Positions 1-12,200 of a stretch of 64,000 nucleotides of DNA are shown one piece after another (position 1 is the first letter of the stretch; every line of letters begins with the position of its first letter). Source of the stretch: Ophioderma brevispina (taxonomy: Eukaryota > Echinodermata > Ophiuroidea > Amphilepidida > Ophiodermatidae); contig JAMKCH010057902.1 in assembly GCA_023653785.1 (NCBI GenBank), positions 330,517-394,516 of the forward strand, read 5' to 3'. The translations under genes and the position numbers were made by a program. Under the pieces are notes generated by a model. It made no database searches. It was not told where the DNA came from and saw only the letters and a list, made by a program, of their open reading frames with translations.

Positions 1-197
1 GATTAAGAATTCATACACAAATACCAAAAAAAAAAAAGGAAATAAAACTTATTCATCTAAGCATGTATTTTGCATGATACTTTTTGGCAATATCAACAAA
101 GAAATTTAAGTATTACATATGTCACAGCTATACAGAACAACACAACTTGCAAGTTTTTGCCATATAATTTATAATTGTTTTCTTTTGTCTATTTCAG
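1..197 (+). other. 3' end of an intron with splice acceptor (BCL11-type gene)
   Basis: This AT-rich non-coding sequence leads into a pyrimidine-rich tract (about 170-195) and an AG at 196-197. BCL11 zinc-finger similarity starts directly after it. The reading frame is open back to 119, but residues encoded before 198 are unlike BCL11, so translation from the ATG at 119 is an artefact of an open intron end. The exon starts with the second base of a codon, so the intron is phase 1. Confidence 0.8.
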
Positions 198-2557
198 ACC
201 CATTGGAGACTGATAACCTGATATGTTTAACATGCAAAGAAGCATTTGAGAGTGCAAGCATACTTCTGCAGCACGTCCAGGAGGACCATGGCATGCACAT
301 CTACCGACAGCCTAATCTGCCCAAGCCCCCAACCACGCCTGTATCAGAATCATCAAGAGCATCGGTGGAACCACTACCACCCAGCCAATCCACTTCACCC
401 CAGTCAACATGCAGCACCAAGCCACCCTCCTTGCCCTCAATGTCCAGTTATGGTGGCCACCCACAGCATCTGCCACCACCCCCGCTTCCAGTACACAGTC
501 CGCACCAATTTCCACCACACCTAGAAGGCAGTCCATTTGCTGGTATGTTTCTCCCGCGAGTACTGATGGACAGGTCCTTGCCTTGTCCGCCGGACAGGAT
601 GTTTCCAGGCCCACTCAATCCAATGCTGGTTCGAGAAATGATCCACAATGAACACCATTTTCACATGCACCCACCTATGCCACAGCCTCCTCCCCCACGA
701 CCTCCGCAGCCACCACCACCACCGACAACTTCATCAACATCAGGCCAGTCATCGTCCGAATCATGTCTATCAGGCATTGACATTTATTCACGTAAATTAC
801 AAGAGTTGGCGACGGGCAATCCTGCACCACTACCACCACCACCAACACGCCCTATGTCACCCAAGAAGCGTCCATTCCACTATCCAATGTTTCATCAGTC
901 TCGCAGCTTTAAGCCACCTTTCCCACCCAAAGGAAAGGCCTGTGAGTTTTGTGGAAAGACATTTAAATTTCAAAGCAATCTAATTGTTCATCGACGTTCC
1001 CACACAGGAGAGAAACCGTACAAATGTCATCTATGCGACCATGCATGCAGCCAAGCCAGCAAGCTAAAACGACACATGAAAACGCACAAAAAGATATCGC
1101 CATCTACCGTGGCACCACCAATGACGTCTGCTGGTTCCTCTTCTCCTTCTTCCGATACACAAGAAGATGGCTCTGCTAGTAACATCCTGAAGTCAGTGGC
1201 AAGATACATCACAGATACCAAATCTAGTGGTGGTAATACATCTGATGAGGATGAGGGAGATTGTGAATTAGATGAGGAGGAGGCAGAAGAACGCGCCACA
1301 ATGGAAAGAGAAGACAGGGAACGAGAGAGGGAACGAGAGAGGGAAAGAGAGAGAGAACAGGAGCGTGATATGGAGAACAACTCCGAAATTGATATGCCGC
1401 TAGAAGAAGAGGCATCAGATTTCTCTCTACCTGACACAAGTAAAGATAAAGAAGAAGAAGATGGCCATACGTCACTGCTCAGTGAAGTGATGAAGAATAC
1501 TGGCTTAGGAGAGATTCAACAGTACAGTGAAGCATTCCGACAAGCAATGGCAGAGAGCAGAGAAAGAAATAACTCTTTCTCAGGATCTCACAGATCGCCA
1601 TCATTAGAAGATGGTGCATCTGATAAAGATGTACCGCATGATGAAGATCGGCAACGTAGTCCTAGTGTTAGTCAGCATAGTCCAAGTATTGGCCAACGCA
1701 GTCCAAGCATAGAGCACCGTAGTCCAAGTATCGGTCAGCGAAGCCCCACTGGTAGTCACTTAGATCGGCACCCATCCACTTCACCACCTTCTCTGCATAG
1801 CAGTATGGAGATGAGTCCTTATGCAAGACTCCAAGAAGTGGAACAATCTTTGCGTCCATCGCATCACATGGAATCCACAAAAAGTGCAATGCTTGAACTT
1901 GAGCAAGTAGCTAAACGTATCAAAGTAGAACCCACCTCGCCATCATCATGGGTACAGACTGCTACGGAAACTGTGGCCGCCTTGCCAAGACCCCGAGATC
2001 CATACTTGTTCTCTCAAGCAAGTGATGGTAACCCAACAAGCACCACAACCAACGGGAATCTCTCAAGTTATTACAGTCATCGGAAACACCTTGACATGGA
2101 ACCAGGAACTACGCTTCCCGGTCTACCGCGCTATACATCGCTAGCCATGCACAAGTCTAAGAGTCATTTAGGAGAACGTCGCCGCAGTGATCAATGTGAA
2201 TTCTGTGGGAAAATTTTCAAAAACTGTAGCAACTTGACAGTTCACCGGCGGTCACACACAGGGGAAAAGCCCTACAAATGTAATCTTTGTTCATACGCTT
2301 GTGCACAAAGCAGCAAGCTCACCAGACACATGAAAACCCACGGTCAAGGAGCAAAAGAAGTTTTCAAATGCGAGGTCTGCGGCATGCCGTTCTCCGTTTA
2401 CAGCACATTAGAGAAGCACATGAAGAAAAGTCATTGGGGAGCAATCAAAGGAACCGCCCCGAAACCGGAACCGGTGAATGCCAACCAGTTCACACCTCAC
2501 AAGGCAGATCCAACCAGCCCCAACCAGTTTTCACCACTTTTAAGTCCTAACCAGTGA
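198..2557 (+). CDS. BCL11: BCL11 family C2H2 zinc-finger transcription factor, last coding exon (partial gene)
   Basis: Invertebrate relative of BCL11A/BCL11B, a sequence-specific nuclear repressor. About 785 residues are encoded here; the N-terminal exons lie upstream. A C2H2 finger (C-x2-C-x12-H-x4-H) sits at 224-289, followed by a His/Pro-rich linker. A finger pair with the family signature CEFCGKTFKFQSNL and an HTGEKPYKC linker lies at 941-1086. Next come an acidic then Glu/Arg repeat stretch (about 1240-1380), Ser-Pro heptads (about 1651-1755), and an IKVEP match to the sumoylation consensus near 1920. A triple-finger cluster (2195-2434) includes KNCSNLTVHRRSHTGEKPYK and CAQSSKLTRHMKTHG. 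This order matches vertebrate BCL11. After the last finger is a 41-residue tail with NQF-S/T-P repeats that I do not recognise from vertebrates. TGA ends it at 2555-2557. The frame is intact for 2.36 kb. Family assignment is very secure; whether it is the single pre-duplication orthologue is inference. Confidence 0.96.
1240..1380 (+). repeat. Acidic tract followed by Glu-Arg dipeptide repeat inside BCL11
   Basis: A run of Asp/Glu codons is followed by alternating Arg and Glu codons built on a GAGAGG-like hexanucleotide (about 1318-1360). Vertebrate BCL11A and BCL11B also carry a Glu-rich acidic tract between the middle and C-terminal finger clusters, so the acidic part is a family feature. 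The alternating ER block looks like local expansion of a simple repeat. Confidence 0.8.
1651..1755 (+). repeat. Ser-Pro heptad repeat in BCL11 linker (about five 21-nt units)
   Basis: Five successive units of the form R/H-S-P-S/T-x-x-Q/H each occupy 21 nucleotides. They have diverged at the DNA level but keep the SP dipeptide. The regular Ser-Pro spacing suggests a proline-directed phosphorylation array; that role is inferred. Confidence 0.8.
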
Positions 2558-3255
2558 GCTGCTCACTTACCATTAGCTAATATAAATTAACTAGTCACTT
2601 GATTGGCTGGTTGGGCTACATTTCTAAGTTTAGGAAGGTAATTAGTATTACTTTCTACAGGTATCTGCATGAAATCTAATAACATCAAACAAGTGGCAAA
2701 CAGCACTTATGTACAAACATTCAATGTCTATTGTAAGATACTTTCTTGATTTCACCAATTTTGGGAAACAACTCATGTTACCATGGTTACTAAAACATAT
2801 TTTTTCCAAATTTGAACTACACTTACATTTGCAATGTAAAGTTTGTAGTATTGAAAATTGTGGGGTGCACAATTAAATTGATTCAGATTTTTTTCTTCAA
2901 AATAGTGACTGTTTTTTTTTTCATTATTGTTGTCAACAAAAATGAAATCAACATTGTCTTAATTGTGGGTTATCTATCAATCATTTTCTCTGAACAAGTT
3001 TCACCGCTTACCTCATGTTATACAGAAAAAAAGTATGTTGTACATTGGTGTATTTATGTCTGCATATAATAGCAATATTTCAAATGCATCCAACAGTATT
3101 TTACTTGTTGGTCCAAACTTGACTATGCACTATCTGTACTGCTTGTTGTAGTATATTATAAAGTCGGGGAGGGGGATTAGTTGTGTGGGGAGGGAATGTT
3201 GTGAATATTTGACTAGATTCGTGATATGGTAATTTTTGTGGTGTGCATGATTCTA

Positions 3256-3275
3256 GCAAATAAATAAATAAACAA
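3256..3275 (+). terminator. Possible proximal poly(A) signal cluster
   Basis: Overlapping AATAAATAAATAAA-type motifs lie about 700 bp after the BCL11 stop codon. They could serve as a proximal polyadenylation site, but no strong GU-rich element follows, so usage is uncertain. Confidence 0.35.
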
Positions 3276-6200
3276 AATAGCGTACAGCCCAACCAGCCAA
3301 AATGCACTTGGTGAAAGGTAGACAACAATGTTAGGTATTTCTGAATTTAATAATAAACTCTATGCATGCAGCAACAGCTATTAATCAACAGATATGAAAC
3401 AAATGTCAGAGAGGAAGACTGAGTATGTTCATGCTTATTAGAGCACTAATCTTGAAGATTCTGATTCTATTTGCTACATGCACAGTGTTTGTAAAAAAAC
3501 TGGACATTTGTAAACCCCACCCTTTATGACATACACTTGATGTTGTTTTGGGTCCCAGTCCAATTAATTTCTGTAGCTTTGTATGTAGTCATTGAGTCAC
3601 AACCCTGTACCATGTCATGCATTGATGTCAATTTACAAGTCATTGTTGTCATCATCACCATTATTATTTGACGGTTATTCTTTGTAGCAGTGTGTATTTT
3701 TCAAAGTCAACCACAGATTTAACAGTATTTCAAAGTTTTGATAATCCAAAATTTCACATGGTCACAGCTACATGTGTTTGTTATCATGAGTACGTTCTGT
3801 TTTGATTTGAATTTTCACAATATATCTATGTTTGAATTGAATACAAAAATCACCCAAGGGAACATACCTATTTAAAAAATCAGTTTTAAACTTTCAAACA
3901 AGCAGAAACACTATCTCTAAATTAGAATAGATAGCATCTCTTATATTGTGGATGTCTTCATGCTCACATGGTACATGATATGACTTGTATACAAAAGAGT
4001 CTTTGATTTCTATTGCAGTTACCATTTCAATGTTAGATAAACAAATGTAAAATAAACTAATTTAAAAGTATTATGTAGTAAATGAAATTTTACAGCTCTT
4101 ACGTTTTATCCAAAATTTCACTCAGAGTATAACTTGTGGTTTCTGTTAGGAACACCAGGTAGAGAAAATACAACCAAAACAATACAAGAATCACAATATT
4201 CAAACATGGATTGATCCTGTTCTTCCTCATCATAATCCCACTACATCTAACATTATAACTTAAGTATTGTGTGTGTGTGAAGCTAGTAATGAAAAACCAA
4301 GATCAAAATGAAAAAGGCTGTAAACCGGATGTGTGTGCTTTAGATAGAATGGCACAGTAAACTGTGTACATTGGAAGGTATTCCCTGTCGAATGGTGACA
4401 AAGTCATCTCACAGCAGGTCAACTTGTAGTTTTCAAACAACAACCCAAATTTCAAAGAAATGAGTTGACTTTAGTGTAAGTTGTAGGGCCACCAAGTGGT
4501 AACAAGGTGTTTAAACATGGCAGAAATGTTTTCATCTCATGTATGTTGGACCCAGCAGTGGCATAGCATACACCGTGCTGGGTGCTGTCTGTCCGTTGTT
4601 GGTGAAACAAAAACTAATTTTCAAATGAAAGGAAACAAAAAAGAACTGAGAAACTGTGCAATATTTTTAAAGGAACAGAAGAAGGAAAAAAGTCTCAATC
4701 ACAGCTTATGATAGCTTATTGTTACCTAGATATATCCGTGTGTATGTATGTAGGTGTATGTTACGTGGGCTGAGAGTATCCCTGAAAACAGCTGCTTTAG
4801 TAGAATGTTAAAGCTGGAGTAGTAAGGTGAAATCCATTCGTGCTTTACTCTCAGTAATATTAATTGAGAGTGTCTTCAAATGATTTGGTTCGCAGTCAGA
4901 AAACTTGCCCAATTGCCAAAATAAAACAATAGTGTTTTCAAATGTTTTCTTCTTGTTGTACTAATAAAGAAGGAAAAGGTCCAGGTCGGATTAAAAGAAG
5001 AAAGGATTCTAAGAGAGAATTGTTGAACTGGAAGAACAGATTATTCTGTTTTTGGAAAGCAGTTTTGTAGCATTGCTTATGGACAATGAAATTGGTATGG
5101 GAATAGTTGGCAAGTTGCAGGGACCTTATCATGTGGGATTGCTCATGTGACTGTTCGTAGACCAGTTCAACTGGTTATTTTTTTTAAGTGGTAGGCTTTG
5201 TCGGTGGTCCTTTGCTTGTGATTGGTGTGCCAAATTCAACCCCCGATAGGGACCAGAGAACATGGAACCTAGTTCCCTCTTTCATGTAGCTTTTTTCACA
5301 ACGTCAGCTTAAAAAGTTAAAAAGAAAAAAACACTTTACAAATTGCAGCTTTGTTCTTATGTGTATATTGCATGTAAATTTATATGGCGCTGGCTTCCAG
5401 TGTGGTAGATATTAAAAATATGAAATTTTGTTAGTACAATATCACTGAAATATCGTATTGTTAGGATTTTACTGTTTTTCAGCTAAATCTTGTTAAAAGG
5501 ATTTAAAAAATATGCAGTTGAGTATCTATATGAAATATTGTGTTAGGTTGGACTGAAGATGGATGATTAAACGGTGGTTTATTAGCTTTAAAAGAATCAT
5601 AACAGAGGTATTAGCAACCAAAATTACCATGAACATAACAAAAGAGTATTTTAAAGGAGCTCTATATGTATATATGACAAATTGTCATAACATTGTTACA
5701 TTTTTTAACATGGATATAATTGTCATGCCAAGTTTACTCCTTTAAAATACACTTTTCTCTTAATTCTATGGTGAACCAAAATATTGCAGCTGTTTTTTTT
5801 TATATGATAATGTTTGCTTAATATAATAAATCCACTGAAATATGAACTATATGTGTTGAGGTCAATTGAGGTCAGAGGTCACAGTGGTGAATGTAGTGCT
5901 ACTGGTGAACATTTAAAGCAAAAAAAACTTATTTTGTCTTCATATTGTTTGAATTCATAAACGAAATAAGTGAAGAATCTAAGTTGGTTTACAATTGGAA
6001 TAATATCTTAATCAAATGTAAATATACAGATGGAAATAGAGAGAATTTGAATCATTTAAGTGCAGATCTGTCCAAACTACAGTTCCAAGTGGCCAGTGTA
6101 AAGTATCAGATAATCTATTACCTCTACTGCCCATTATTTCAAATGCAGCATTACAATTGGTCAGTTTACTGCCCATTATTCTGCAAATAATGGGTCACAA

Positions 6201-9200
6201 AATGCATTTTCTTATTGAATTAAGTTGATTTTTGGTAATAGAATGGAAATAACAGTTTCCAGTATCATTTGTGTGCTCATAATGTATCCTCGGCCGAAAA
6301 ACTAAAAATAATAGGCTCGGCTGCGCCGTGCCCATTATTTAGTTATTCACTCATAAATGATACTGCATCACCTTTTATTTAATAGAAGGGCACATCTCTC
6401 TCTCTCTCTCTCTCTCTGACCTTTGACCTCTTATGATTGGAAAAACATGGTAGATGCATGAAATGCGAAAACACCAAACAAGTTGAGTGCATTCTAAATG
6501 TATTGGATTTGTATGGTCTTTATAACTTAGTAAGGAATGAGAATAGGAAAGAAAACCTGGATATTTTGTTTTTTATTTTGCTTCATTTTCAATTTGGTTA
6601 ATACTTAATATAAATGAGTACTCACATAATGTTATTTGTCATTTCTTGGAAATATTACTCCTTCTGGCTTGTATAGGATGTAGTGCTTCTTCACCAGTCC
6701 TCTGAATGTAAGCATTTTTGAGCTGTTCTGTTTTTCTCAAATTTTTGCACCTTTGCATCTGATAATAAAAAAGAAAATGCTTTGCATAATAATAAAAAAT
6801 ATAAAGCAAGTGTGTACATTGTATAAGTTGATATTGTATCACATGTGAAATGCCAAGAACTCACTGTAAATGAAGGGATTCAGATACTATATGTGGTGAA
6901 TGGTATATTATACTTATAGTATGTAGTTGAATCAAATCATGAATCGTAGAATTGCAGAACGACTCCTGTGATTATATTATATTAGCTTGCTGTGGTGAAG
7001 CGGTGTCGTTCTGTAGTTTATACAATATGATGTATTGGGGACAATTGCTTGACCTATGACCTTTGACCTTATAGTCATTTTAATAACTTCTTCTAATGTT
7101 TTACTGCTTTTTCCTGTATTGGATGTACAGAGGCGTGTATCATAAACTGTGGCATATTCAGTGTTATGTACAGTGGGTTATAGGGGATAATGCCACTGTT
7201 GACTATACAAAAGGGGTCATCAGAGGTCATGGGTCAGGTTCTCCTGAATGCACTTTTAACATTATTAGATCATTATTAAGGTGAAATTTAACAATGCTGT
7301 GTAAGATATTGCTCGGAAGGTGGTGTGTCTTTTGGTGGTGTAGTAATATAGCGTACACCCACCTTCCATTAAATATTTTAAAAATTAAAAAAAAAAGGTA
7401 TTAAATGAAATCACTCAGTCAGCCTCATACCTAGAATTATTTGTGTTACAGAAAGACACATATGTGTTTGGGCGCAGTGTGCACTTGTACCAGAAAGCAA
7501 AATCATGCCACTGGGGATCCAGACAGCATGAAACAGACTTTTAAAAATGATTGGGGCTTAAGTTTGTTATCTACTGCTGTTGAAATTGGGTGGCTTTAAC
7601 AAGATTTCCAGTTGGCATAGTAGTTTTGAAGGGTACTAGTGTGCTCCAGTGACCCACAACCTCAGTGTGACTATTTGTAACACAACTAGACTTAGGAAAG
7701 AGGTGCAAACTTTTCTCAGAAAGATGTATTAAGGTATTCATGAACAATAGATTTACGAACTGAATATTATGCAACTTACTTCTCTGTCTGTGGTCGTTTT
7801 TGACGTTGGTTGGCCATTATGTAAAACGTAGGGTGTAGAAAACTGTTTATGTATTTGCAGCACTGGTGTATGGGGTAAATTGGGGTTTACAAGATGGGAG
7901 AGTTAATAGGCAGCTTAAATGTGGGCCTAGCATGGTAATAATGATACTATCCCGTTGTATACCAATTGTACACTTTCTCCTCAGAGTTATTGTTACATTA
8001 TGCACTTTTTCTCCAAAAAACACTATTTCCATTTTTTCATGTAGAGTGTTAGTAGCCACTTTAAAAAACTTTACAAAAAACCCAGTACCATGCAAATGTA
8101 AATGGTACTTACGAAGTACTTCCACTTTTGAGCCGTAAATTTTTACTGATGTCCACTCATTTTGTATATGAAAAAAAAGAATTTGGAATGATGACTGTTT
8201 AGATGCAACCCATAAAACATGTTGTAGAGTTCATTTGTACAGTCTCCCCCAAAAAATGACATCCAAGACTGCAGAATTCCTGGTGCACAGGATCTGTGTG
8301 ATAAAAATAGAATGTTGGCTTATTGTATATGGGTAGAATTGACATGATACCTTTATACAAAGGTAAGCATTCAACATACAATTTGGCTTATTCGCAGTGC
8401 AATGCTCAACCAGCGGTTGCTAGCCCAAAAATATGCATCATGGAAAAAAGTCAATATCCAAAACCCAAGTAATACAAATGTAACGCGGGAATCGGACTGT
8501 GACTAGATTTAATTTGTCGATATATGTGATATAATGTTGTAACACACGGATGCACCCTTAAACAACTTATTTAATATTGTCTATCAATCACAAGAAACCC
8601 TTTGTTTAGTCGTTTTGAAATCAGATATCGCCACTTGCGTGTTGATTCAGTGGTGACTGGAAAAGCGATGTTAATCCTAGAGGAAAGAAAACAGACTAGA
8701 CCAGCCGCTGGTGGCACATCATATCAAAAAGTTGTGAATCTGTCAAATTGCATGTGATTCATTGAACTGTGCTTTGGGAATTATTTGTGGTATCAATTCA
8801 TTCAGCTTAAAAAAATAATAAAAAACAGAAATAAAAAAAGCTTGATTTGGGAGATTGTATAAGTGACTGTCAAATTCCCCTAACAACCAAAATGACAATC
8901 CTGTAAAAATAACAAGCAATTGATATTGCTTTCTATATTTTTCAATCCTGTGTAACTTTTACCAAACAACTTTGTTGTTTTTGTCTTTGTTACCCTAGTT
9001 GCAAAATTGTTACATGATGTCTTTCTTTCTAGCAACGTGGACCACTCCCTTCTCCCCACCCTTCTCCTTTGTCTTGCTTCTTAATGTTAGGACAAACTTC
9101 AGAAGTGCACATATTAATCTTTGTTGCTGGAATTATTGCCACTTTATAAATAAGACAATATCATGTATTACTTATTGAATTCTCAGCACTTTTAAAAATC

Positions 9201-12200
9201 ATTCAAATTTTTGCGCACAAACAAGCTTGCATTCACACAAGACATAGACTGAGCATGTTTATGTCCGTCTTCTGAACACATTTTGCCATACTCGGTAAAT
9301 GTTTCAAAATAATCTCAATTTATACAGTTTAAGATATTTGAATTTTCGACACTGTAATTGCGCTAACTGTGCCCTCCACTATGGAAGCATTTATCCGTGT
9401 CGCAAGCCGATTGCAAACTACCAGTCGGTAGCTTTTTACTCACTTCCCACATGTGACTCAACAGATACTCTCCTAAGGCACACCATATTTTCCATCTGAA
9501 TCAAATAGGAAAAATAAAAAATACATGATTTTTAATTTTGAAAAAGAATTTAATTTGAGAGGAAAATAAGAAATCAGGCTCTTGAGAATATAAATTCACC
9601 TTGTGCGCATTAGGAGTTTAAGATATGTTGCCAGTTACAGAGAATATGTGCATTTCTTGATTTCTGACGAATATGATTAAATTTTCTACTTGAAGATCCC
9701 TGTTCCCACTGGCAGAGTAACGCGAGTATCTGCCAATATATCCAGTAACTTTTTCATTCTCTAGTCAAAACTCATTTTCATGTTATAATTCTTTGATATC
9801 ACAACTCCATTTTTACATGTGAAAAAAAGATGAAATGCACCAAACTGTTCCATTTTTTATTCTGAGATTTTATCAGGTGCACCCATATGGAGAAAAAATG
9901 TTCCTTTTATAAGTCATTAAAATGAAAACACCAAGTGTTATTTCTCGGTTGTTTATAAATGTCTCCAGTTCCACATATCCTTAAAGGTAAGAAAAGAATT
10001 CACCAAATAATGTATAAAAAATTTAATATGTATCGATTTGTTGTTCATTTTGTAATATTATTGTAACATTTTTGGGAAAAATTGATGTGAGGTGTAAAAA
10101 AAAGACTACTAAACTTTCTAAGTAGGACTTTATAATTGACCAGGGAAGGTATTTGTGAATTTCCAAGCAATTTTTAGGGATTAACATGCTACATGTGTAA
10201 GTTTCACCCTTCAAATTTTAACGAAGGATATTCACAAATACCAATTCAAATATATCAACAAATTTTCCCCCAAACTTAAGTAGAGTGCCTAGTAACTATA
10301 AAACGAAACAAAAACTGTTATGTCAGGTTTTAGGAAAGAAAAACCTGACATTAAACCATTGGGTACCATGACTTTAATGGATGGTACAATGTAAGAAGTT
10401 TTTGGTGTAAGGTAATCCTTTATTATCAGTGTGTGACTCTCATATATATATTATTATACAAACTTGTTGCGGCCTATACATGAATGCATGTACTGAAATA
10501 TTATAATATGTCCCAAAACTTATATATTGTATTAAGAGAAAACACTCCAAGTGTTTGTTTTTTATAACGCTGCTTTCATGCTTCGGTTTCAACTCTTCCG
10601 CAGTAGCCTAATATTCCCATAAACAAATGACTCCTTACATATGCTTCCCCTATATTTTCCTACATATGATGATCCTGTATTCCCTTTAGTCCCATAGATC
10701 CCCATTCCTTACATAGTCCTTGTCCTATATATTGCTCTATAGTTAAGTCCCATGGCTGTACATACAGCTCAAGTTTTTGCCCGCATATTTGTACTATAAT
10801 GATTGCAAAATACACAAAGACCTTGACAATTTTTGATACTAAGAAAATGAAAAAGCAATTATAAAAATTAATAGGTAAGTACTAAGTACTTCACTTATAC
10901 ATATCGAGAGATAACATAGTTCTTTGAGGACTATTTTCTCTGAAAAATGACCAAAATGAAACTTAATACCCTTTCTACAACTATGTTAGATCTGTATAAT
11001 TCTGTCCACAGAAAAAAAAGAGTGAATTTTTCTAAGATTTTCCTAGATCTATTTTTCCAGTCATTTGTTGAATATCTTTTGAGAACTAAAAAAGTGATAC
11101 CTTTTGGTATAAGTTATATTCTAATCTAGCAATGAGAAAAAAGTAAGAAACTATATGCAAGTTTTTCAATGCAGATATTGTTCACTGGAACTCGGTGAGC
11201 AAGTTGCACTATAAAATGGTATATACTCATACCAAGGACTCAGTTCAATAACTGGCATACTTACATGTATGGTATTGAATTGGCTCTTGGGGACTGATGT
11301 TATATGACCGTTTATAGTGACAGGTTCACACAGGAGAGTTGTTGCCGATAATTGGAAGCAGAAAAATTACCCAGAATTCTTAGTGGTTTGACATTGATGT
11401 TGTGCTTGTATTTATGTGTAGCTTGTTGGCTCTCTGGAAGAAACGATGATAACCTTTTTAGGTTTTGAAGTTTTGTTTATGCCTTGAAGAATTGCTTTGG
11501 TAACAAAGTAAACAAAAACATCCCACCTTTTAGTTATTGTATTGATAGGTCGTCCTTTTTGCACGATACCTTTGGAAAGCTGCCGTTTCAAGCATTGTTG
11601 TTGTTTTGCCAGTAATTGTTTGCATTCCAATATGAAATGAACCCTGGAATATTTTGGTAAAAGCATCACATCAAATGTTGTATCTTGAGTAGACAGTTAG
11701 TACATATGGTTGCTTTTTTTATTATCAGTTATTTACATACTGAACACTTGGGACGTTTATCCTAATGGAGGGGGCATATGTTATCTATATGCAAATTTTA
11801 TCATTGTTTTTCCAAGGGCAATTGGGGTCTGATTTGCATTCTAATGTTTATTTGTAATATTTGTAAAGACCCAATAAATGTCACAAAGCCAATGTATTGG
11901 TAATTTTGTTACTGCCCTCACACTTTCTATAAAGTGCATGTTAATTTATGCAAATGTTATAATGATTCTTGAATTCTTAATGTAATTATATGGATTTGAA
12001 TGTTGAATCAAGGTAATTTGTTTGCAAAACAATCATTTTTATTTAGGTGTGTGATTGGGCTAAATCAGTTCGGACAAAGGATAACATGCTTACAAGCACA
12101 ATCAGAAGTGTACTTTGTTTTTACATTAACAAATTAAAAGCACAAATGTATGTGTGCTTACAGTCCCATTTACATGATGAACAGAAGTAAGTTTGTTTCT

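Noticed and set aside
119..197. ATG at 119 as the start of the BCL11 protein
   Set aside because: The residues before 198 are unlike BCL11, and a pyrimidine tract plus AG marks a splice acceptor at 197. The true N-terminus is on upstream exons.
7847..8138. Overlapping open frames on both strands within the BCL11 downstream region
   Set aside because: No domain, no codon bias, and no splice sites; length is within chance for one region of a 64-kb window.
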